Shown one piece after another: positions 52,948-61,163 of a stretch of 64,000 bases of DNA; the stretch's first letter is position 1, and every line of letters begins with the position of its first letter. The DNA is taken from assembly GCF_020711235.1 (NCBI RefSeq), contig NZ_JAJFAV010000016.1:62001-126000 (forward strand). Reading direction: 5' to 3'. Source of the DNA: Hymenobacter sp. 15J16-1T3B. GTDB lineage: Bacteria; Bacteroidota; Bacteroidia; Cytophagales; Hymenobacteraceae. A model generated the notes under the pieces. The model made no database searches. It was not told the origin of the DNA and saw only the letters and a program-made list of their open reading frames with translations. The translations under genes and the position numbers were made by a program.

Positions 52948-53367
52948 ATGAAACGTCCATTCAACACTCCGCTGCACTACTTGGCCAGCCTGCTGATGCT
53001 GCTCACCATGATTACCTACGCTTGCGGCAGCAAGGAAGGCAAGGTCGAGGGCGCCAACATGCTCTACGGCACCGATAGCAAAGTGTGGAAAACCCACAAA
53101 GAGGAAGATGCCTCGGGCGACAAGGTCAAGCAGACCGCCGAGCAGAAGCAGGAGGAAATCCGCTTTTTCGCCAACGGCCAGTACGTCATGTCCTCGCCCA
53201 CCGAGTCGATCAACGGCAAATACACCTTTGACCAGGCCGGCAAGAAGATTACCATGACGCCCGACAACGGCAACATGGCCAACACCTTCGACGTGGCTAC
53301 CCTCACCGATGACCGCCTGACGCTGCGCAGCCCCGAGGGCGCCGAGCTGCAGCTCGAAGCCGACTAA
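52948..53367 (+). CDS. Small lipoprotein, lipocalin-like domain
   Basis: The 139-residue protein has a signal with the lipobox-like MITYACGSK, then a small beta-rich domain: KVWKTHKEEDASGDKVKQ, IRFFANGQYVMSSPTESI, GKYTFDQAGKKITMTP, LTLRSPEGAELQLEAD. The repeated turn-strand pattern resembles the lipocalin-like families common in Bacteroidota; this is a weak assignment. Its function is unknown. It is closed by a strong stem-loop at 53387-53425. Confidence 0.65.
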   Translation: MKRPFNTPLHYLASLLMLLTMITYACGSKEGKVEGANMLYGTDSKVWKTHKEEDASGDKVKQTAEQKQEEIRFFANGQYVMSSPTESINGKYTFDQAGKKITMTPDNGNMANTFDVATLTDDRLTLRSPEGAELQLEAD

Positions 53368-53386
53368 TTGTCCCGTCTGTTATTGG

Positions 53387-53425
53387 CAACAAGCCCCGCC
53401 GGACTAGCCGGCGGGGCTTGTTGTT
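53387..53425 (+). terminator. Stem-loop terminator after the small lipoprotein gene
   Basis: A perfect 16-bp stem (53387-53402 with 53408-53423) with a five-base loop is followed by a short T-containing stretch. The T run is weak, but the stem is strong and lies 20 bp after the stop. Confidence 0.75.
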
Positions 53426-53498
53426 GAGCTCAGTAGCCCTTCACCTCATCTGGCGTACGCGCCGCAAAGAGACCTTTCTCGTACCCCGCACCGGCTAA

Positions 53499-53547
53499 GA
53501 AGCGCAGCCACCAACGCCCAATACCAGGGCGTTGGTGGCTGCGCTTC
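53499..53547. repeat. Perfect 21-bp hairpin
   Basis: Positions 53499-53519 and 53527-53547 are perfect reverse complements around a 7-base loop, followed on the plus strand by a short T-containing run. No gene overlaps it. It could be a second terminator or a mobile palindrome. Confidence 0.6.
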
Positions 53548-53662
53548 TACATTTTTACGCTCTTACAGAAAGCTGCTACGCGTCGTTGATAGCGGCGGTG
53601 CAGGGGAAGGAAGGTCATTCGCTTGGGCTTATGGATGATTGGACCGATTTCCTAAACTCCGA

Positions 53663-54739
53663 TTACAGCGTCATTACCTCCTTCACCGCCTGCTTGCCGA
53701 ATACCCGGCCCACCCAGCGCGGCAGGAAGATGGTGCCGAGCACGAGGTAGAGGTAGTAGGTGACGATGCGGTAGAGCAGCAGGATGAAGTTGGTCATGGT
53801 ATCTGAGCCGGCGAAGGAGCGGAAGAACGTGGGAAAGGCGCCCTCGGCAAAGCCCGCTCCGCCCGGCGTAATGGCCACCAGCAGCACGACTTTGTAGACC
53901 AGATTGCGGGCGAAGATGGTACCGAACGAGCCCCACGACACGTCGATAAACGCCGCAATCAGGCAGCCGATAACGAGGTAGCGGGCCGTCCAGACGAAGG
54001 CGGTGCTCAGGGCGGCTTCGGCCCAGTAGCGGAAGCTGTTGCCGCGCAGCTCGGCCGAGGCGTGCACCATTTCCAGGCCGTGGTGGTAGGCCCGGCGCCG
54101 CCAGCGGTGCAGGCCCTTCAGCGAGAACATACGCACCAGAAAACGCTTGACCGAGTGCGGATTGATGAACAGCGCGTAGGCCATCAGCCCCGAATAGGCC
54201 ATGGTAAACACGTAGCTGACCCAGAACGCCACCTTCAGCGTGGTGACCAAGCCCCCCGAGCCCAGGGTTTCGTGGGGGAAGATATAGTCGCCGGCCAGCA
54301 ACCACACCAGCGGGCCGGCCACCACGAAATACAGGTTGTCGAGCATGGCCGTGACCATGATGTAGGCCAGCGACTTGCCAAGCGGAATACCCTCTTTGTT
54401 GAGCAGCAGCGAGGCAATGGCCGTGCCGCCCACCGCCGACGGCAGCAGGCAGGAGGCAAATTCCCAGATCATAATCACGTCGACGCTCTGCTTCCACGAC
54501 AGCTTCTTTTCCGCGATGTGGCGGATGCGGTACATGTAGCCAAAGTCGCGGGCCAGCAGCACCAGCAAGGTGATGAGCAGCCACAGGGGCTTGGCGTCGC
54601 GGAGCGCGGCCAAGTCGCCGGGCTGGTAGCTGCGCCAGAACATAAAGCCCACCACCCCGAGCCCGATGACCACCGGCAGCAGCATGCGCGAAGGCGAGAG
54701 TTTGTCGAGCAGCTGGCGGTCCTGCTGGGTGGTACTCAT
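53663..54739 (-). CDS. Lysylphosphatidylglycerol synthase-type transmembrane protein (UPF0104)
   Basis: The 358-residue protein has about eight hydrophobic segments and the family motifs WEFASCLLPSAVGGTAIA and the later ITPGGAGFAEGAFP. It belongs to the flippase-like membrane domain family of MprF and AglD, but lacks the MprF synthase domain. Such proteins are linked to lipid or lipid-sugar transport; the substrate is unknown. It starts 308 bp from dxs, in the opposite direction, and has a -7 box 25 bp upstream. Confidence 0.85.
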   Translation of the reverse strand: MSTTQQDRQLLDKLSPSRMLLPVVIGLGVVGFMFWRSYQPGDLAALRDAKPLWLLITLLVLLARDFGYMYRIRHIAEKKLSWKQSVDVIMIWEFASCLLPSAVGGTAIASLLLNKEGIPLGKSLAYIMVTAMLDNLYFVVAGPLVWLLAGDYIFPHETLGSGGLVTTLKVAFWVSYVFTMAYSGLMAYALFINPHSVKRFLVRMFSLKGLHRWRRRAYHHGLEMVHASAELRGNSFRYWAEAALSTAFVWTARYLVIGCLIAAFIDVSWGSFGTIFARNLVYKVVLLVAITPGGAGFAEGAFPTFFRSFAGSDTMTNFILLLYRIVTYYLYLVLGTIFLPRWVGRVFGKQAVKEVMTL

Positions 54740-54763
54740 GCGGTGGGGAAGTTGGTGACAGGC

Positions 54764-54771
54764 AAAAGTAC
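54764..54771 (-). promoter_or_regulatory. Candidate -7 box for the UPF0104 gene
   Basis: The minus strand reads TACTTTTG, matching TAnnTTTG, 25 bp before the ATG at 54739. Confidence 0.4.
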
Positions 54772-54942
54772 GGAGGGGAGCCGCGGTGGGTAATTAAAAA
54801 ATGGTTTTCACCCGCAAGTAGCCCAGGCGCTGGGGCCCGCGGAGCCGGCTGGACGCCACGGCCACCGCACGAGCTGCAAATGAGGCAGTTCCGCCAACGG
54901 CCCGGCTCCAAACCGCGGCGAACCGCCGGGCTGAAAATATCG

Positions 54943-54950
54943 TACCTTTG
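54943..54950 (+). promoter_or_regulatory. Candidate -7 box for dxs
   Basis: TACCTTTG matches TAnnTTTG, 96 bp before the dxs ATG. A TPP riboswitch was looked for in the leader and not found. Confidence 0.45.
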
Positions 54951-55046
54951 CCCGCTAGCCTGCGCCTCATAGTTGAGCCCCCGCAACAATCTGGCTGTTA
55001 AGCAGGTTAGCCGACTACTCCCACTCGCTGCCGTAATTACACCCCG

Positions 55047-56990
55047 ATGATTGTCGAACCTGGACCCCTGCTGGCGGCGATAAATTCGCCCGCCGACCTG
55101 AAAGAGTTGCGCGAAGACGAGCTGGTCCAAGTCAGCCAGGAACTGCGGCAGTACATTATCGATACCGTATCCATCTACGGCGGGCACTTCGGTGCCTCGC
55201 TGGGCGTGGTGGAGCTGACGGTAGCTCTGCACTACGTGTTCAACACGCCCTACGACCAGCTGGTGTGGGACGTGGGACACCAGGCCTACGGCCACAAAAT
55301 CCTGACCGGCCGTCGCAATCAGTTTCACACCAACCGCAAGTACGGCGGGCTGTCGGGCTTCCCGAAACGCTCGGAAAGCGAGTACGACGCTTTCGGCGTG
55401 GGCCACAGCAGCACCAGCATCGGCGCGGCGCTGGGCATGGCCGTGGCGTCCGACTACAAGGGCGAGCTGGAGCGGCAGCACATTGCCGTCATCGGCGACG
55501 GGGCCATGACCGCGGGCATGGCCTTCGAGGCCCTAAACCACGCCGGCGTGGCCAACACCAACTTGCTGGTCATCCTCAACGACAACTGCATGAGCATCGA
55601 CCCCAACGTGGGCGCGCTCAAGGAATACCTCACCGACATCACCACCTCGCGCACCTACAACCGCGTGCGCGACGAATTGTGGAACGTGCTCGGCAAGCTC
55701 TCGAAGTTCGGGCCTAACCCGCAGGCCATTGCCAGCAAAGTCGAGTCGGCCATGAAGGCGACCTTGATGAAGCAGAGCAACCTGTTCGAGTCGCTCAAGT
55801 TCCGCTACTTCGGCCCCGTCGACGGGCACGACGTGCAGCATTTGGCCGCCATTCTGAAGGATCTGAAGTCGATTCCCGGGCCCAAGCTGCTGCACTGCGT
55901 CACCACCAAGGGCAAGGGCTACGCGCTGGCCGAAAAAGACCAGACGCTGTGGCACGCGCCGGGGCTGTTCGACAAAATCACCGGGGAGATTTACAAGAAG
56001 GTCCCCGACAAGCCCCAGCCGCCCAAGTACCAGGATGTGTTCGGCCACACGATGGTGGAGTTGGCCGAGCAGAACCCGAAAATCATGGGCGTGACGCCGG
56101 CCATGCCCTCGGGCTGCTCGCTGAACATCATGATGAAGGCCATGCCCGACCGCGCCTTCGACGTGGGCATTGCCGAGCAGCACGCCGTGACCTTCTCCGC
56201 GGGCCTGGCCACGCAGGGCTTGGTGCCGTTCTGCAACATCTACTCGTCGTTTATGCAGCGGGCCTACGACCAAGTCGTGCACGACGTGGCCCTGCAGAAC
56301 CTGCACGTGGTGTTCTGCCTCGACCGCGCCGGCTTTGCCGGGGCCGACGGCGCTACCCACCACGGCGCCTACGACCTGGCGTACATGCGCTGCGTGCCCA
56401 ACATGGTCGTGGCTTCGCCCATGAACGAGGAGGAGTTGCGCAACCTGATGTACACGGCCACGCTGCCCGAAAATGCCGGCCCCTTCACCATCCGCTACCC
56501 CCGCGGCGAGGGCGTGATGCCGGAGTGGCGCAAGCCGCTGCAGCGCATTGCCGTGGGCACCGGCCGCACCGTGCGCGAGGGCGAGGGCGACGTAGCCATT
56601 CTCAGCATCGGCCACATCGGCAACTACGCCGTGCGCGCCACCCAGCAGCTGCTCACCGAAGGCCTCGACACGGGCCACTACGACCTGCGCTTCTGCAAGC
56701 CCTTGGACGAGGAGCTGTTGCACCAGGTATTCAGCCGCTACAAGGCTGTGGTGACGGTGGAAGACGGCTGCCTACCGGGCGGTTTTGGCGCTGCCGTGCT
56801 GGAGTTTATGGCCGACCACGGCTACTCCTTGCCCGTTAAGCGCCTCGGCATCCCCGACCGCGTGGTGGAGCACGGCTCCCAGGACGAGCTGTACAAGGAA
56901 TGCGGCTACGACGCGGCCGGCATTGCCCAGGCCGTGCGCGACATGCAGGCCAAGGTGACGGACGCCCGCACGAGCAAGCTGCTGCGGTAA
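55047..56990 (+). CDS. dxs: 1-Deoxy-D-xylulose-5-phosphate synthase
   Basis: The 647-residue thiamine-diphosphate enzyme condenses pyruvate and glyceraldehyde 3-phosphate, the first step of the non-mevalonate isoprenoid pathway. The ThDP motif runs from GDGAMTAGMAFEAL to LNDNCMSIDPNVG. The DVGHQAYGHKILTGR motif lies in the N-terminal domain, the pyrimidine-binding domain has AEQHAVTFSAGLA and the transketolase C-terminal domain has VTVEDGCLPGGFG. Length fits the family. The ATG at 55047 opens a leader of about 90 nt behind the -7 box. A terminator follows. No other isoprenoid gene is adjacent. Confidence 0.97.
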   Translation: MIVEPGPLLAAINSPADLKELREDELVQVSQELRQYIIDTVSIYGGHFGASLGVVELTVALHYVFNTPYDQLVWDVGHQAYGHKILTGRRNQFHTNRKYGGLSGFPKRSESEYDAFGVGHSSTSIGAALGMAVASDYKGELERQHIAVIGDGAMTAGMAFEALNHAGVANTNLLVILNDNCMSIDPNVGALKEYLTDITTSRTYNRVRDELWNVLGKLSKFGPNPQAIASKVESAMKATLMKQSNLFESLKFRYFGPVDGHDVQHLAAILKDLKSIPGPKLLHCVTTKGKGYALAEKDQTLWHAPGLFDKITGEIYKKVPDKPQPPKYQDVFGHTMVELAEQNPKIMGVTPAMPSGCSLNIMMKAMPDRAFDVGIAEQHAVTFSAGLATQGLVPFCNIYSSFMQRAYDQVVHDVALQNLHVVFCLDRAGFAGADGATHHGAYDLAYMRCVPNMVVASPMNEEELRNLMYTATLPENAGPFTIRYPRGEGVMPEWRKPLQRIAVGTGRTVREGEGDVAILSIGHIGNYAVRATQQLLTEGLDTGHYDLRFCKPLDEELLHQVFSRYKAVVTVEDGCLPGGFGAAVLEFMADHGYSLPVKRLGIPDRVVEHGSQDELYKECGYDAAGIAQAVRDMQAKVTDARTSKLLR

Positions 56991-57013
56991 CTTCCGTGCC
57001 AAGCAAGATCCTG

Positions 57014-57044
57014 AAAAGCACCGGCTTCGGCTGGTGCTTTTTTG
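57014..57044 (+). terminator. Rho-independent terminator of dxs
   Basis: A stem with a UUCG-type tetraloop (one mismatch) and a run of T lies about 24 bp after the dxs stop. Confidence 0.85.
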
Positions 57045-57331
57045 CGTAGGCTGGGATTAGCCTCTCACCACCGCCGGACAGCACGCTGACCGCACGGTGT
57101 TTCCGCAGACGCCCCGGCAGCAGCGTTTTGCACCGGTCAGCATCAGGGGGAACTGCCAAGAGCAAGGCAACTCCGTGCGCCTGGGGTTGAAGTTTTGCCG
57201 GCACGCCACAGCAACTGGTAGCAAGGACTGATAAGGAATCAAGGCGGGGACCGAACACAGCGGATGAATGTGCTAGACAATCTGCGCTGCCTTCTTCCTG
57301 CGTACGTCAGAGCCCACCTTCCACTGACCTG
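57045..57331. other. Intergenic region, nothing recognised
   Basis: About 290 bp between the dxs terminator and the SGNH gene. Open frames on the minus strand here have no protein-like features. No promoter box was recognised. Confidence 0.35.
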
Positions 57332-58036
57332 ATGCGCCTGCCGCTGCTGTTTCCACTGCTTCTGTGCCTGCTATTCAACTGGAGCTGCACCCAATCCACG
57401 CCGGTACCCGCACAAGCACCGCCGCCTGGGCCCACCCCCAGCGGCGCTGGCGCCAGCTACCTAGCCCTCGGCGACTCTTATACCATCGGACAAGGCGTGC
57501 CCGAAGTGGACCGGTGGCCGGTGCTGCTGGCCGACCTGAGCGGCGGGCAGATTCAGCGTCCTGATATCATTGCCCAGACCGGCTGGACCACGGCTGAGCT
57601 GCAGCAGGCCATTGCCGCTTCGGGCAACCAGAAATCCTACGAACTGGTGTCATTGCTGATCGGGGTGAACAACCAATACCGGGGCCTGCCGCTGGCGCAG
57701 TACCGCACCGAGTTTCGGCAGCTGCTTCAAACGGCCGTGCGCTTTGCTGCGGGCCGCCCCGGGCGGGTATTGGTGCTGTCGATTCCGGACTGGGGCCAGT
57801 CGCCCGCGGGGCGGAGCTACGACCGGGCGCGCATCAGCCGCGAAATCGACCAATTCAACGCCGCTGCGCAGGAAGAATGCCGTACGGCTGGCGTAGCCTT
57901 TGTAGACATCACCGACCTGACGCGTGGGGCCCAAGACCCCACGCAATTTGCTACCGATGGTCTGCACTATTCCGGCGCACAGATGCGGCAGTGGGCCACG
58001 CGGGCTCTGCCCGTCATGCAAAGACTGCTGCTCTGA
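57332..58036 (+). CDS. SGNH/GDSL-family hydrolase lipoprotein
   Basis: The 234-residue enzyme has a lipoprotein signal (PLLLCLLFNWSC, cysteine at about 19), a Pro-rich linker, and the SGNH hydrolase fold: block I LALGDSYTIG with the catalytic serine, block III LLIGVNNQYRG with the asparagine, and block V DGLHYSGAQM with Asp and His. It should hydrolyse acyl or acetyl esters at the cell envelope; the substrate is unknown. It is followed by an AT-rich stretch and the frameshifted surface-protein gene. Confidence 0.88.
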   Translation: MRLPLLFPLLLCLLFNWSCTQSTPVPAQAPPPGPTPSGAGASYLALGDSYTIGQGVPEVDRWPVLLADLSGGQIQRPDIIAQTGWTTAELQQAIAASGNQKSYELVSLLIGVNNQYRGLPLAQYRTEFRQLLQTAVRFAAGRPGRVLVLSIPDWGQSPAGRSYDRARISREIDQFNAAAQEECRTAGVAFVDITDLTRGAQDPTQFATDGLHYSGAQMRQWATRALPVMQRLLL

Positions 58037-58074
58037 TACTAAAGGATCGGTAAGCGGCTCGCCCCGGGTTATTG

Positions 58075-58329
58075 ATGAGCGAAATTTGTATTATAGTTAT
58101 TGTGACGATTTTGTGTTGGATTGTAATAGTTACAATTATATCATTTGTTGCATGTTAATATATGATTTTATTTTTATTGTATTATAATGGGCAAAGTATG
58201 CCTAAAAAGCTATTAAATGACATATGCATTGATAATTTATTGATTGATGTTAATAAAGGTATGGTCTACTATTATACCTTGTGGGTCTAATACATGCTCC
58301 TTTTGTTCAACCCGCAGCTTTGAAAACAG
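58075..58329. other. AT-rich leader upstream of the Ig-like surface protein
   Basis: About 255 bp, strikingly AT-rich against the GC-rich genome, with many TTAT, AATTTAT and similar words. No open frame or tRNA. It may be a strong or curved promoter region or a recently acquired stretch. Confidence 0.6.
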
Positions 58330-58980
58330 ATGAAACAAACTTACACTTTGACAAGCCTGATTGGGCTTGCCCTCTTATTCGTGTCCACCCAGGCTTGGGC
58401 CCAATGTTCGGGGCAGTACGCGCTGGTGTATCCTTCAGGCTCCGGCACCGGCACCGTTAACATCAACAACGGATCCGGCCCGGTTACTGCCACCTACTGC
58501 CCAGTCACTCCCGGCTTCGCCTCCATTACCGTCACGCCCGAGTCGCCGAGTACTATCAACGTGTTTCGTCAAAGTGACGGGGCGCTGATCAGCAGCCGGG
58601 TATTCACGGACCGGGAAGTACGCAACAACGTGGCGTACACCTTTACGCTCAGCGCCAGTACGCTCACCAACTTTACCCTGCAGAGCGTCATTGCTTGCAA
58701 TAATTCTAAGAACTCCCAGATTACGTTTGCGCTGAACCCCGCATTGACCCTGTCGTCCTCCGTGGCCAGCGTCTGCACCGGCGGGTCCACTACGCTCACG
58801 GCCGCCGGCTCTAGCAGCGGCACCTACAGCTGGTACCAAAACGGCGTGCTGCAGCCCGAAACGGGTAACACTATCACGCGGACCAACCTGACCCAAACGA
58901 CGGAATTCTCCGTCAGCACCAGCACCGCCGCCTGCGGGGCCAGCAGCCAGCGGTTGGTGGTGCCCCTGTTAATGCGTTGA
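58330..58980 (+). CDS. 5' part of a frameshifted secreted Ig-like protein
   Basis: The 216-codon frame starts MKQTYTLTSLIGLALLFVST with a signal peptide and has a first domain (CSGQYALVYPSGSGTG) followed by an Ig-like unit (SVCTGGSTTLTAAGSSSGTYSWYQNG). It ends at a TGA while the same architecture continues in a different frame at 58977. The likely cause is loss of one base in the C run at 58963-58966: adding one C joins ...SSQRLVVP to PVNALTLAP. Together the parts would form about 745 residues of a T9SS-secreted surface protein. It could be a true frameshift, a phase-variable tract or a sequence error. Confidence 0.75.
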   Translation: MKQTYTLTSLIGLALLFVSTQAWAQCSGQYALVYPSGSGTGTVNINNGSGPVTATYCPVTPGFASITVTPESPSTINVFRQSDGALISSRVFTDREVRNNVAYTFTLSASTLTNFTLQSVIACNNSKNSQITFALNPALTLSSSVASVCTGGSTTLTAAGSSSGTYSWYQNGVLQPETGNTITRTNLTQTTEFSVSTSTAACGASSQRLVVPLLMR

Positions 58981-60566
58981 CGCTGGCTCCGGCCGCCGCT
59001 ACCATTTGCTCGGGCACGTCCACTACCATTACCGCCACCTACTCGGGCAGCGCAGCCACCTTCAACTGGTACAACAACGCGACCAACGCGCTGCTCTTCA
59101 CCACCCCCAACGCCACCAGTTCCAGTTTCGTCACGCCCAACCTGACCTCGACGACCACGTACCGCGTGGAAGCCGCAACCAACGACTGCGGCACTACGCT
59201 GCAGCAAACAGCCACGGTCAGCACCGGTGCCCCCACGGTGGCCATTTCCCCGAACGCGCCCACCGTCTGCACCGGCAGCTCGGTCACGCTGCAGGCCAGC
59301 AGCAACAACCCAGGGGCTACTTACCAGTGGTACACGCTCACGACGCAGGGCCAAACGACCTCGGAAACGGCTATTGCCGGCGCCACCAACGCCGCCTACA
59401 TCTTCGAAGCGGGCACGACCACGGCCGCCGAGCAACTCCGCGTGCGCCTGTCTACCGGCTGCGGCTCGGCCACGGCCGACGTGACCGTGAACAAGGTGTC
59501 GGCCGCTTCCAATTCGGTGAGCCCCAGTTCGACGATTTGCGCTGGTACTTCCGCCACGCTCACGGCCACTTCCAATATTTCGAACGCCTCCTACGCGTGG
59601 TACACCACCAGCCGCGCCTCGGTGCTGTCGACCTCGGCTTCCCTGAGTGTTTCACCGGATGCCACCACCACGTACAACGTGGACGTCAGCACGGGCTGTG
59701 GGACGCAAACGCTGTCTTCCACCGTCACGGTCAACCCCGCCGTGGTGGTGTCGCCGGCGTCGGCCACGGTGGTCAGCGGCAATACCATCACGCTCACGGC
59801 CAGCGGCAGCACCACGAACAGCTACGTGTGGACGGCCACCAGCGGCGGCACGACCACCACGCTCGTCGGCCAAACGGGCGCTTCCGTCACGGTAACGCCC
59901 GCGCCGGGCACGACCGAGTACCGGGCTACCGGCACCACTGCCAACGGCTGCTCGAACACGGCAACGGCCCTAATTTCCACGTTCGGGCAAAACCAGACCC
60001 TGCCGGTGGAGCTGGTGCATTTCGACGCCACGTGGCGAAGAGCAACGCCGGAGCTGACCTGGCGCACCGCCTCGGAGCGCAACAACGCCTACTTCCACGT
60101 GGAGCGCAGCCTCGACGGGGAGCGGTTCGAGGTGGCCGGGCGCGTGACCGGCACCGGCACCACGCTCAGCGAAACGAACTACCGGTTTCAGGATGCGGCT
60201 CTGACCCGCGCGTCGGCGGCCACGGTGTACTACCGCCTGCAGCAGGTTGACGAGGACGGTCGGGCCAGCTACTCGCCAATCCGCGCCGTGAGCGTGCCGG
60301 TGGCCGCCCGGGCCGCTACGGCCGCCGCTTATCCGAACCCCTACGACCAGACGGTTACGGTAACGTTTGATGCCTTGACGGCTGGCCACGCCACAGTGCT
60401 GCTGCGTGACCTGCTCGGGCAAACGGTGCTGCGCGTGACTCTGCCCGTTGCCGCCGGCCCGCAACACCTCGAATTGCCCCAGGCGGCCGCATTGCCCGCG
60501 GGCGTGTACTACCTATTGGTGCAGCAGGGCACGCAGCAGCAGGTGCTGAAGCTAAGCCACCGATAG
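58977..60566 (+). CDS. 3' part of the frameshifted Ig-like protein, with T9SS type A tail
   Basis: The 529-codon frame, one base out of phase with the upstream part, has repeated Ig-like units with the pattern ICSGTSTTITATYSG ... TFNWYNN, VCTGSSVTLQASSN ... TYQWYT and ICAGTSATLTATSN ... SYAWYTT. A fibronectin-like segment (WRTASERNNAYFHVERSLD) follows, and the protein ends in a T9SS type A tail starting AYPNPYDQTVTVTFDA. It has no signal peptide of its own and its first codon would be a TTG, so it is best read as the continuation of the 58330 gene. A terminator follows. Confidence 0.8.
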   Translation: MTLAPAAATICSGTSTTITATYSGSAATFNWYNNATNALLFTTPNATSSSFVTPNLTSTTTYRVEAATNDCGTTLQQTATVSTGAPTVAISPNAPTVCTGSSVTLQASSNNPGATYQWYTLTTQGQTTSETAIAGATNAAYIFEAGTTTAAEQLRVRLSTGCGSATADVTVNKVSAASNSVSPSSTICAGTSATLTATSNISNASYAWYTTSRASVLSTSASLSVSPDATTTYNVDVSTGCGTQTLSSTVTVNPAVVVSPASATVVSGNTITLTASGSTTNSYVWTATSGGTTTTLVGQTGASVTVTPAPGTTEYRATGTTANGCSNTATALISTFGQNQTLPVELVHFDATWRRATPELTWRTASERNNAYFHVERSLDGERFEVAGRVTGTGTTLSETNYRFQDAALTRASAATVYYRLQQVDEDGRASYSPIRAVSVPVAARAATAAAYPNPYDQTVTVTFDALTAGHATVLLRDLLGQTVLRVTLPVAAGPQHLELPQAAALPAGVYYLLVQQGTQQQVLKLSHR

Positions 60567-60588
60567 CCGCAACCACGCAGTTGCTTGC

Positions 60589-60629
60589 CAGGCCAGGCCC
60601 GCTCGTACCGCGGCCTGGCCTGTTTTTTT
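60589..60629 (+). terminator. Rho-independent terminator of the Ig-like protein gene
   Basis: A perfect 11-bp stem (60589-60599 with 60612-60622) with a 12-base loop is followed by seven T. Confidence 0.88.
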
Positions 60630-60644
60630 AGGCTGAGCGGGGCC

Positions 60645-60986
60645 TTAGGCGCGCTCCAGAATCCGTTCCCGGTGATGCACGCCCCACTCGCGGATTTCGC
60701 CAATGACGCGCTCCAGGGTGCGGCCGTAGTCGGTCAGGGCGTATTCCACCGAAATGGGCACTGTATCGTACACCGTGCGGCGCACCAACTCGTGGCTTTC
60801 CAGGTCCTTCAGCTCGGCGGAAAGCACCTTGGCCGTCACCCCGATTTCGCGCTGGATTTCCTTGAAACGCCGCTCCTTGATGGAGAGCAGCATGATGATG
60901 GGAATCTTCCATTTGCCGCCGAGTACGTCCATGGCGTCGCGTAGGGGGCGCAGATAGGCATTGCAGGTTTGAGTGGCCGTTGACAT
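60645..60986 (-). CDS. HxlR-family transcriptional regulator
   Basis: The 113-residue winged-helix protein has the family pattern LRDAMDVLGGKWKIPIIMLL, followed by RRFKEIQREIGVTAKVLSAEL and the wing YDTVPISVEYALTDYG. HxlR proteins are small dimeric repressors or activators, often sensing redox or aldehydes. A single cysteine near the N-terminus (TQTCNAYL) is at the position used for redox sensing in some relatives. The ATG at 60986 is the family start. It is divergent from yceI, and the shared region holds a palindrome ATGTACGTACAT that could be its operator. Confidence 0.9.
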   Translation of the reverse strand: MSTATQTCNAYLRPLRDAMDVLGGKWKIPIIMLLSIKERRFKEIQREIGVTAKVLSAELKDLESHELVRRTVYDTVPISVEYALTDYGRTLERVIGEIREWGVHHRERILERA

Positions 60987-61054
60987 AGTTAGGACAAGGT
61001 ACGCGGTGGCGGTTTCGGGGAAGTAACCGGTAACTCCCAGGTTAGTTACAACAA

Positions 61055-61066
61055 ATGTACGTACAT
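61055..61066. promoter_or_regulatory. 12-bp palindrome, possible HxlR operator
   Basis: ATGTACGTACAT is a perfect palindrome in the region shared by the divergent HxlR and yceI genes. It abuts the first of two tandem -7 boxes for yceI, so binding would affect initiation. Confidence 0.5.
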
Positions 61067-61081
61067 AGGTTTGTACCTTTG
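61066..61081 (+). promoter_or_regulatory. Two tandem -7 boxes of the yceI promoter
   Basis: TAGGTTTG (61066-61073) and TACCTTTG (61074-61081) directly follow each other, both matching TAnnTTTG, about 85 bp before the yceI ATG. A -33 box is not clear. Confidence 0.5.
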
Positions 61082-61163
61082 TCCTGTTGCCAGCGTAATC
61101 AGGCAGCCACACCCGTAGAAACCAACCCGCCGGCCGGGCCGGCACCTAAACCAGCCTACTACT

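Noticed and set aside
54951-55046. Possible TPP riboswitch ahead of dxs
   Set aside because: The conserved CUGAGA and ACCUGA-type segments are absent from this leader.
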